A stretch of DNA of 19,540 nt from Lysobacterales bacterium (lineage in GTDB: Bacteria; Pseudomonadota; Gammaproteobacteria; Xanthomonadales; Xanthomonadaceae): the NCBI GenBank assembly GCA_016718605.1, contig JADKCY010000021.1:1-19540 (forward strand), in the 5' to 3' direction. The position numbers and the translations under genes were made by a program. The notes under the pieces were generated by a model that was not told the origin of the DNA, searched no databases, and saw only the letters and a list, made by a program, of their open reading frames with translations. Position 1 is the stretch's first letter. Every line of letters begins with the position of its first letter. Shown piece after piece: positions 14,382-19,540 of the stretch.

Positions 14382-16690
14382 TATTCACGCACTGGCAGGG
14401 TCATCGTTGATGTCGCACCCTCTGCCAATCCATCGGCACCGCGCCTAACCGCAATGTCTCGGGGTGCCGCCACCATGTCAGCCACGTCTTGCAGGCCCTC
14501 AAAAACGCCAGCAGTTGCACCGTGCAGCTCTGCGAGCGCTGAATTCGTGCGCTCAAGCGTGCGGGTTGTCATGTTGCCCAGGATCGACTCTGCCATTTTG
14601 TCGATTGCCGCTTGCACCATCTCGCCCGAGTCCTCCTTAGGCGCGGCCTGTGGCTCTTGGCTACCCGCCTCTTTGATCTTCTCCGCCTCTAGCTGCAACT
14701 CCAGCGACGCGATGCGCTTAGCCTGCTCCAGCTCAGTGCGTGCTGAATCGAGCTGTACGGCCCGGCGCTCAAGGTCAGCCTGCGCAGCCTTGATTTCAGC
14801 CATCGCGAGCTTTGCCTCATCCTTCACATCATCATTCTTTGCCTCAAGCTGGGCCTGTAGGTCTTTGATGATTGCCCCGGCTTGATCCATCGCCTGCGCC
14901 ATGGCTTGCATCTGTTGCTCTTGCTGGTCAAGCTGCGCTTTCACGGCGTCGGGGATGTCTGTACTGTCTTCGTCGGCGTAAACCTTTTGCACGTTGGGCG
15001 GTAGCAGCGCAATCGCCACCTTTGCGATCTTTTCAGCCTCGGGCATGTCGTTGAGCTTGACTAGCAGCGGGGCCAATGCAGCACCCAATGCTGGATTGCC
15101 TTGGCTCAGCTCCACGAGGCGCTGGCTCGCCTCCGTGCGCATGCTGGTATAGCTCGGCCCGACCTTGACGCGCACGTCATATGCACCCACCCCGGGGTTG
15201 ATCGCAATCAGTTTGCCGTTTTGTTTTGCCACGGCCTCCGGCATCTCGGGGTTAATATCAATCTCGGTCTGTTCGCCGTCCTCCCCCAGAATCTTGGCCT
15301 GCCTTGGCGTATCCATGATCGGCGGGATCATCGCGACAATGATGCGGCCCATGTGCTCCATCGAGCGGCGCAGGTTGTCAACGTAGTGAAAATTAGCGGT
15401 GTCGCCCTCGCGCTGGTCTGCCAGCTTTGCGCGCCCAGAAACAGCATTCGATTGCTGCCCTAGGTTTGATTTGTACATGCCAACCGATGCTTCCATCGCC
15501 GCCACACCCAGCTGCGCGCCTTGGGCATATGCGGCAGGGAACATGGGGGGCGACAAGCGGATAGGGCTCGCGATTGGCTGGCCCTGCTCGTCAATGTCGT
15601 TGTATGTGAGCGCTACGGGGTTGCCTGAATTGAGGGCTTGCCACTCATCCTCGTGGCCATCAAACGCCCGTTCGCTCATGATGAACGGCGCCTTAGGCTG
15701 AGACATGAGCACTTCAGTAAGCGCGCTCATTTCGTAATTGTGGAAGCGCTGGCCGTCCATCAGTCGGCGCACCATGCCGCACAAATAGCGCTTGCCGTCC
15801 ACCCACATCTCGTGCCCAAGCACCGGGATAAGCGGCACCCACTGGCTAGGGAAGTCGGTTTCCTCCAGCACCTCTGCGCCTGTCAATTTGTACCATTTGA
15901 CTGAACGTTTTGTCGCCGTGAACGTGCTGCTGACAGGCGATGCCACGCCGCGCGCACGGGCAGTGTCCCAATACTCATCCTCGGTCTGCACCAAGCGCCC
16001 GCCCGATTCATCGACCGTGACAATGCGGTTCTCTTTTGTCTCAACAACCTCGAAATACTCAGCGACCCGCACCGAGTCTTCGCCGAACCACCCCTCACTA
16101 TCCCAATCGGCCTTCTGCGCCTTTGGCCACGCGGCCTCGAATGCGCGGGTCGTGAGCGTTGCCTCTCTGAATCCCCACATTGCATCCGAGCCATCGGGCT
16201 CCACCGAATTCGGGTCTAGACGAATCGCGAGCGGGTCATGCTCGCGCTGAATGATGATCTCTTGCTCATTCGTTTCGGGGCGCACAACGCGTGGCACGAC
16301 ACACAACCACCCCAAACCAACGCGGGCTGATAGCTCTATCGCCGTATCGTATGCAATGCCTGCGCGGGATGTGTACTCAATGTGCCGAATGATGCCGTTG
16401 AGCTGCTGCGCCACGTCCTTATCGGCTTTTGAGTCCACCGGAAGCACCTGAATGCTCGGCTTATTCTGGCGCGCGTCGTTGACTACCTGCGCGATGAACT
16501 GGTTCGTGCGGTCTAGAACAAGCATCGGGCGGCCTTTGCGGGCCTTCTGCGCGTCGTCGTCCCATTGCTCAGGGGCTGCCGGATTGCTAAACCGCAAATC
16601 CTCCCGGATCCGCGCGTCCTGCTCGCGCGTCGCGTCGCGTGCCTCAGCGTAGCGCTCTTTCGCGCGCTCAAGTACGGTCTGTTTTACCAT
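14381..16690 (-). CDS. Portal protein, P22 gp1-like
   Basis: 769 aa, near the 725 aa of P22 portal. The N-terminus (residues 1-130) has the family pattern RFSNPAAPEQWDDDAQKARK, GRPMLVLDRTNQFIAQVVND, RQNKPSIQVLPVD and YTSRAGIAYDTAIELSARVG. The middle includes DPNSVEPDGSDAMWGF, WVPLIPVLGHEMWVDGKRYL and RFHNYEMSALTEVL, all typical of the P22 type. A long C-terminal coiled coil (about 585-680, QLDQQEQQMQAMAQAM, AELDRR-type heptads) would correspond to the helical barrel of P22 portal. Twelve copies form the DNA channel and the docking site for terminase and gp4. ATG at 16690-16688 is 40 nt after terL; its Shine-Dalgarno is weak (GTGGG). Confidence 0.92.
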   Translation of the reverse strand: MVKQTVLERAKERYAEARDATREQDARIREDLRFSNPAAPEQWDDDAQKARKGRPMLVLDRTNQFIAQVVNDARQNKPSIQVLPVDSKADKDVAQQLNGIIRHIEYTSRAGIAYDTAIELSARVGLGWLCVVPRVVRPETNEQEIIIQREHDPLAIRLDPNSVEPDGSDAMWGFREATLTTRAFEAAWPKAQKADWDSEGWFGEDSVRVAEYFEVVETKENRIVTVDESGGRLVQTEDEYWDTARARGVASPVSSTFTATKRSVKWYKLTGAEVLEETDFPSQWVPLIPVLGHEMWVDGKRYLCGMVRRLMDGQRFHNYEMSALTEVLMSQPKAPFIMSERAFDGHEDEWQALNSGNPVALTYNDIDEQGQPIASPIRLSPPMFPAAYAQGAQLGVAAMEASVGMYKSNLGQQSNAVSGRAKLADQREGDTANFHYVDNLRRSMEHMGRIIVAMIPPIMDTPRQAKILGEDGEQTEIDINPEMPEAVAKQNGKLIAINPGVGAYDVRVKVGPSYTSMRTEASQRLVELSQGNPALGAALAPLLVKLNDMPEAEKIAKVAIALLPPNVQKVYADEDSTDIPDAVKAQLDQQEQQMQAMAQAMDQAGAIIKDLQAQLEAKNDDVKDEAKLAMAEIKAAQADLERRAVQLDSARTELEQAKRIASLELQLEAEKIKEAGSQEPQAAPKEDSGEMVQAAIDKMAESILGNMTTRTLERTNSALAELHGATAGVFEGLQDVADMVAAPRDIAVRRGADGLAEGATSTMTLPVRE

Positions 16691-16730
16691 TTATGCGCAA
16701 CCCACTAGTGTGCGCTCACTTTACCACGGG

Positions 16731-18230
16731 TCAACCTGCCATCCAACTTGCTGGGGGCTGGTACGCGCGCCTTGGCTTTGCTTGCTTGGGGGGCGTGGCA
16801 AATGTCAACACCCACGAATCAGCGCGATCAGGCGAACGGCCAAGCCTCTTTTTGTATTCCTTTTTCGACTCCATCAGCAGCAACCCGCCTTTGTAGCCGT
16901 ATCGGTATGAGCCAAGTTGCGCCTTCAACTCGGGGTCTTTTGGCATCGAGCAGCCTCCCACCTTTAGGTAATCCTTGGCTGCGCGCCACATTCGCGCCTT
17001 GACGTTGTAGTTTCGATCGTCGGAGAGCTGCGCGCCTGTGTGTACGCCGAATGTCACCCCCGCATACTTTGTGCGCTTGAGGTGGTCATATGCGCTAACG
17101 CCTGGCCCGTCCAGCTCAATGCAGATCATGCCGATGGCGCCGCCTGCATCCTCCAGCTCGCGGCACTGTTCCTCCACCACGCCACCGAGCGCTGGCCCGT
17201 CGAGCTTGCTGCGCATGACAAGCGGGAGCGTGAGCAGCCCCCGGCGCTTTGTGATGCCGCTCTCATCGTCGCCCATGTGCGCCGCGTCTACGCCGATCAT
17301 CCATGGCCCATTCACCTCCACGTCAGCCGGGCCAAGGCGCTGCGCTGCCTCGATCAGCTCGCCATTGATCCACGCATCGCTGGTGCTGGCGTTGTAGTCA
17401 ATGTCCACCTCCTGCGCCAAAACAACCGGGTCTAGATCGTTTTGTTGCTTGGCGTACCATTCGGGCCCTTTGCGCGGGTCATCACGCCAGTGGAACGTAA
17501 ACACCTTGACCTTGCCGCTGTGTCGCTTGCGGTAGAACGGGTTCCCGTTGCCGTTCGGCGTGGACACGTCGATCTTGCAGTTTGATGTTTGACTAAGTGC
17601 GGCGTCGATGCTCTCAGCGCGCTCGTAGAACGCCGATTCGTCCTTGAAGTAGATGCTGGTGCGGTTGCCGCGCCCGATGTTGTCACCAGACTCCCCAACG
17701 ATGGTCGCCCCGTTCTCGGGGTTCTTGATCGTCATGAATGGGGCGTGCTTCTTCGCATCCCACCCGGCAGGCCTGAACTCTACAGGCAAGAGGTTGACGA
17801 ACTGCCGCACTTTCCAGAATAGTGATTTCGGGTCGTTCAGATCGTCAACATACTCCTCTTTGCGTGAGCCAAACCCCGCCACTGTGCCAGCGTGAAAAAG
17901 CCACATCCACACCGCGAAGGCGACGCACAACCACGAAACGCCCATGTCACGGCTTTTCTCGGCGAGCCCGTCCTCACGCCCGAGCCAGCGCTCCCGCAGC
18001 CAGTTTATAAACTCCGCCTGCTTTGGGAATAGTAGGAATGGGACAGTAGTCGGGAGCCCAATCTCCGCATTGCGCGGGTCGAATGTCAGGCCCCAATCGC
18101 TGATGAACTCTACTGGGTGATCTTTGTAGTACGCCTTGAGTGCGGCCAGATCGTAGCCAGGCTCCCGAATCCGCTTCAGCCGCTCTGTACGCCGCGCATA
18201 TTCGGCCTGATAGTCAGGCTCCCAAGACAT
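16731..18230 (-). CDS. terL: Terminase large subunit (packaging ATPase/nuclease)
   Basis: 499 aa, same size as P22 gp2. It drives ATP-dependent DNA packaging and cuts concatemers. Visible motifs: adenine-binding FPKQAEF (68-74), Walker A-type EKSRDMGVSWL (91-101), Walker B SIYFKDES with D197 and E198, coupling motif STPNGNG (223-229), and the RNase H-like nuclease acids D315 in MIGVDAAHMGDDES, D374 in CIELDGPG and D468/D471 in SPDRADSWVL. All key residues are present, so the enzyme is probably active. The ATG overlaps the terS stop (TAATG). The headful type is suggested by similarity of layout to P22/Sf6-type phages, but cannot be proven from sequence alone. Confidence 0.93.
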   Translation of the reverse strand: MSWEPDYQAEYARRTERLKRIREPGYDLAALKAYYKDHPVEFISDWGLTFDPRNAEIGLPTTVPFLLFPKQAEFINWLRERWLGREDGLAEKSRDMGVSWLCVAFAVWMWLFHAGTVAGFGSRKEEYVDDLNDPKSLFWKVRQFVNLLPVEFRPAGWDAKKHAPFMTIKNPENGATIVGESGDNIGRGNRTSIYFKDESAFYERAESIDAALSQTSNCKIDVSTPNGNGNPFYRKRHSGKVKVFTFHWRDDPRKGPEWYAKQQNDLDPVVLAQEVDIDYNASTSDAWINGELIEAAQRLGPADVEVNGPWMIGVDAAHMGDDESGITKRRGLLTLPLVMRSKLDGPALGGVVEEQCRELEDAGGAIGMICIELDGPGVSAYDHLKRTKYAGVTFGVHTGAQLSDDRNYNVKARMWRAAKDYLKVGGCSMPKDPELKAQLGSYRYGYKGGLLLMESKKEYKKRLGRSPDRADSWVLTFATPPKQAKPRRAYQPPASWMAG

Positions 18231-18685
18231 TAGCCAAGCATCCGCTTGTATGCCTCATCGGGCGTCAGCACCAGCGTGGATTTAGTCTCGATTGGCCCGC
18301 CATTGGCCCCAGTATGCTCATTTGTGAGCCTGTCACCGTAAATCTTTGGCAGCATCTTTGACAACATCCACTTGCGGGTGTCCACCTGGAGTCGGCGGTG
18401 GGCGATCATGTCGCCCTCTGTAGTTTCCCTCGTGCCGTCCGGTTTTATCTTCGTCTCGACGCCCAACACTGGCGTGTCGGCAATGTCCACGATCTCATCA
18501 GCCATCAGCCGATAGCCGCGCTCCCTCGCGCGCGTGTACTGTTCACCGAATGCGGGGTGCGCCTCTGTCCAATTGAGCACGGTCGCAGGAACTGGCATGC
18601 CTGGCTGCGCACACACAGCGCGAAGGCTCTTGCCCTCTGCAAGCTCTGTGCATATGCGGTCTGCTAGCTCTTGTGAGAATGCCAT
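18230..18685 (-). CDS. terS: Terminase small subunit
   Basis: 151 aa from the ATG at 18685-18683, supported by GGGAG at 18691-18695, 5 nt upstream; a longer frame to 18727 lacks such a site and would run over the terminator region. N-terminal helix-turn-helix-like segment: ADRICTELAEGKSLRAVCAQ then PGMPVPATVLNWTEAHPAFG (residues 6-46), typical of Sf6-type small terminases, which recognise the pac site. A central helical part, RARERGYRLMADEIVDIAD, serves as oligomerisation region, followed by RRLQVDTRKWMLSKMLPKIYGD, very characteristic of this family. The C-terminus probably contacts TerL. The stop overlaps the terL start. Confidence 0.9.
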   Translation of the reverse strand: MAFSQELADRICTELAEGKSLRAVCAQPGMPVPATVLNWTEAHPAFGEQYTRARERGYRLMADEIVDIADTPVLGVETKIKPDGTRETTEGDMIAHRRLQVDTRKWMLSKMLPKIYGDRLTNEHTGANGGPIETKSTLVLTPDEAYKRMLG

Positions 18686-18725
18686 GTCATCTCCCGATAA
18701 CTCATGCGGTAGCGCCGCAAGACGC

Positions 18726-18755
18726 AAAAAGAGGCCCGGGGGTTAGCCTGGGCCC
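18726..18755 (-). terminator. Rho-independent terminator between the 57-aa gene and terS
   Basis: Minus strand GGGCCCAGG-CTAACC-CC...GGGCCT followed by CTTTTT. Stem: five GC pairs plus a GU, an A.C mismatch and two inner GC pairs. The hairpin includes the last codons and TAA of the 57-aa gene. It would stop transcription from 18.94 kb before terS unless antiterminated. Confidence 0.65.
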
Positions 18756-18916
18756 TGCAACTGCTGGTCGAGTTTAGCATTGAGCGCATTGAGCACAACT
18801 TCTGCGATCTGCGCTTTTGACGCGCCAAAGTCTCCGACCAGCTCTAGTGCGCAATCCACGGGCAGGCTATCGCTACAAATCAGCACCCGGCCCATGATTT
18901 CGTCAATCTCCCACAT
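18743..18916 (-). CDS. Small hypothetical protein (57 aa) ahead of terminase genes
   Basis: The frame is open upstream to 19000, but the ATG at 18916-18914 has AGGGG at 18923-18927, 6 nt away, and a promoter just upstream leaves no room for the longer form. Product begins MWEIDEIMGRVLICSDSLPV and continues DCALELVGDFGASKAQIAEV to a C-terminal amphipathic helix (NALNAKLDQQLQ). Acidic, soluble, no membrane segment. I do not recognise a family. It has its own promoter and terminator, so it is transcribed as a short unit or forms the leader of the late operon. Confidence 0.6.
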   Translation of the reverse strand: MWEIDEIMGRVLICSDSLPVDCALELVGDFGASKAQIAEVVLNALNAKLDQQLQGPG

Positions 18917-18943
18917 AGCACACCCCTGCATTTGTGATGCAGC

Positions 18944-18952
18944 ATCATACCA
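18944..18952 (-). promoter_or_regulatory. Extended -10 promoter, minus strand
   Basis: TGGTATGAT on the minus strand: a TGn extension plus TATGAT (5 of 6 to consensus). There is no good -35 at 17 nt, which extended -10 promoters tolerate. Predicted start about 18937, about 20 nt before the 57-aa ORF and its Shine-Dalgarno. The only convincing minus-strand promoter seen upstream of the morphogenesis genes. Confidence 0.5.
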
Positions 18953-19018
18953 AAATCGCCGCCCTGGGCGCACCCCTCCAGCGCCGGGTGTTTGTTGCAA
19001 CTTCTTACACTTCTCCCC

Positions 19019-19047
19019 TTGCTTCGTGTATCCCGTTGGATTACATT
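19019..19047 (+). promoter_or_regulatory. Candidate sigma70 promoter for the divergent plus-strand gene
   Basis: TTGCTT (19019-19024) and TACATT (19042-19047) with exactly 17 nt between. Each box is a poor to moderate match (3/6 and 4/6), so only the spacing and position, about 60 nt before the ATG at 19109, support it. Confidence 0.3.
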
Positions 19048-19068
19048 ATCTCCACTGCATCACGCGGC

Positions 19069-19080
19069 CCGCCCAGGCGG
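19069..19080. promoter_or_regulatory. Short palindrome CCGCC-CA-GGCGG in the divergent leader
   Basis: A perfect 5+2+5 inverted repeat in the 5' leader of the plus-strand gene. The 2-nt spacing is too tight for an RNA hairpin at full stem, so a protein-binding site is possible; chance occurrence in GC-rich DNA is also likely. Confidence 0.2.
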
Positions 19081-19108
19081 CACCTGGAATCCTGATAGGA
19101 GCAACATC

Positions 19109-19453
19109 ATGCAAACAGTCAACTTCACCGACGCACTTGCAGCCGTCAAGGTGGCCATGCCGCGCACAAATGAGCACCGCCAGCGCTTCGTTGCTGGCAT
19201 GGCGGTCACTGACGCCCCGAGCGATCTCGCCGCGTGGGTGGCCGACCACAAGGCTGCGATGGCGAAGCACCGCGCCACCGAGCGCGAGTTGCGCGCGTCC
19301 CTGCAAGAGCGTTTCGGGAAAAACTGCTATCGGATCGCGTGCGACGGGATGGTGCACGCTTACGGCCAAATGCCAAATTCGACCGAGACCGGGTGGTACC
19401 TAGTTTGCGAAGCCGATCGCGCCCTCCAATACCTTGAGACCGGCTACCGCTGA
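19109..19453 (+). CDS. Hypothetical protein (114 aa), divergent from the late operon
   Basis: ATG at 19109 is set by TAGGAG at 19096-19101, 7 nt upstream; the longer frame to 18992 lacks a site. Product starts MQTVNFTDALAAVKVAMPRT. Charged and helical through residues 40-75 (DLAAWVADHKAAMAKHRATE), then a more beta-like C-terminal part with CYRIACDGMVHAYG and ETGWYLVCEADRALQYLE. No signal peptide, membrane helix or enzymatic motif. I do not recognise a family. It is on the opposite strand to all structural genes and separated from them by a 192-nt promoter-bearing gap, so it probably belongs to the early or replication side of the genome. Confidence 0.65.
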   Translation: MQTVNFTDALAAVKVAMPRTNEHRQRFVAGMAVTDAPSDLAAWVADHKAAMAKHRATERELRASLQERFGKNCYRIACDGMVHAYGQMPNSTETGWYLVCEADRALQYLETGYR

Positions 19454-19462
19454 GACCCCACC

Positions 19463-19480
19463 GCCCGGCCAGCGCCGGGC
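19463..19480 (+). terminator. GC-rich hairpin between the two plus-strand genes
   Basis: GCCCGGC-CAGC-GCCGGGC, a perfect 7-bp stem, 9 nt after the stop of the 114-aa gene. There is no T tract (TCTACTG follows), so termination is uncertain; it may be an intercistronic stabiliser. Confidence 0.4.
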
Positions 19481-19525
19481 TCTACTGCCGCACAGGTAGT
19501 CACTCAACACTCTCAAGGATCGACC

Positions 19526-19540
19526 ATGACACACTACTAC
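19526..19540 (+). CDS. Start of a further plus-strand gene (5 codons visible)
   Basis: ATG at 19526 preceded by AAGGA at 19515-19519, 6 nt upstream; the first residues are MTHYY. The window ends here, so nothing can be said about function. Same strand as the 114-aa gene, 72 nt downstream of it. Confidence 0.5.

Noticed and set aside
18686..18727. Longer N-terminus for the small terminase
   Set aside because: It would begin in the terminator T tract and has no ribosome site, whereas the ATG at 18685 has GGGAG at 5 nt.

Overview
The window is the virion-assembly half of a tailed phage or prophage with a P22-like (short-tailed, podovirus-type) module. Almost everything is on the minus strand, so the operon reads from the right end (about 18.9 kb) to the left end. 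In transcription order it holds: small and large terminase, P22 gp1-type portal, a large mosaic fibre protein, a small Trp-repeat protein, scaffold, P22 gp5-type coat protein, a short head-fibre-like protein, a glycosyltransferase, gp4-type and gp10-type head-completion/tail-accessory proteins, a small fibre protein, a cupin, three ejection proteins, and the N-terminus of a tailspike/fibre cut off by the window edge. This follows P22 order (3-2-1-8-5-4-10-26-7-20-16-9) with additions. The GC-rich, codon-biased sequence suggests a high-GC proteobacterial host, possibly a betaproteobacterium. That is inference; no host gene is present.

The genes are packed tightly. Many junctions are TAATG or ATGA/GTGA overlaps (terS/terL, portal/fibre, fibre/Trp-repeat protein, small fibre/cupin, the last two ejection genes), which suggests translational coupling. 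The only real gaps in the operon are a 72-nt spacer before scaffold, which contains a long imperfect hairpin starting at a stop codon, and a short spacer after the coat gene, which contains a TTCG-loop hairpin. The operon is preceded by a compact unit: a minus-strand extended -10 promoter, a 57-aa ORF, and a hairpin plus T-tract terminator that overlaps the ORF's stop codon. Two plus-strand genes (one complete, one just begun) diverge at the right edge and probably belong to another transcription unit.

Two places look damaged. Positions 8101-8280 are an almost pure G/C homopolymer patchwork that destroys the 3' end of the head-fibre-like gene and the 5' end of the glycosyltransferase; it is most simply explained as a sequencing/assembly artefact hiding a gap. 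The gp10-type gene ends early because a run of four T looks one base short; adding one T restores the family C-terminus and makes it overlap the next gene. I found no defence island, CRISPR array, tRNA, integrase or lysis gene. The least ordinary biology is the large mosaic fibre gene and its Trp-repeat partner between portal and scaffold, and the promoter/small ORF/terminator leader ahead of the terminase genes.
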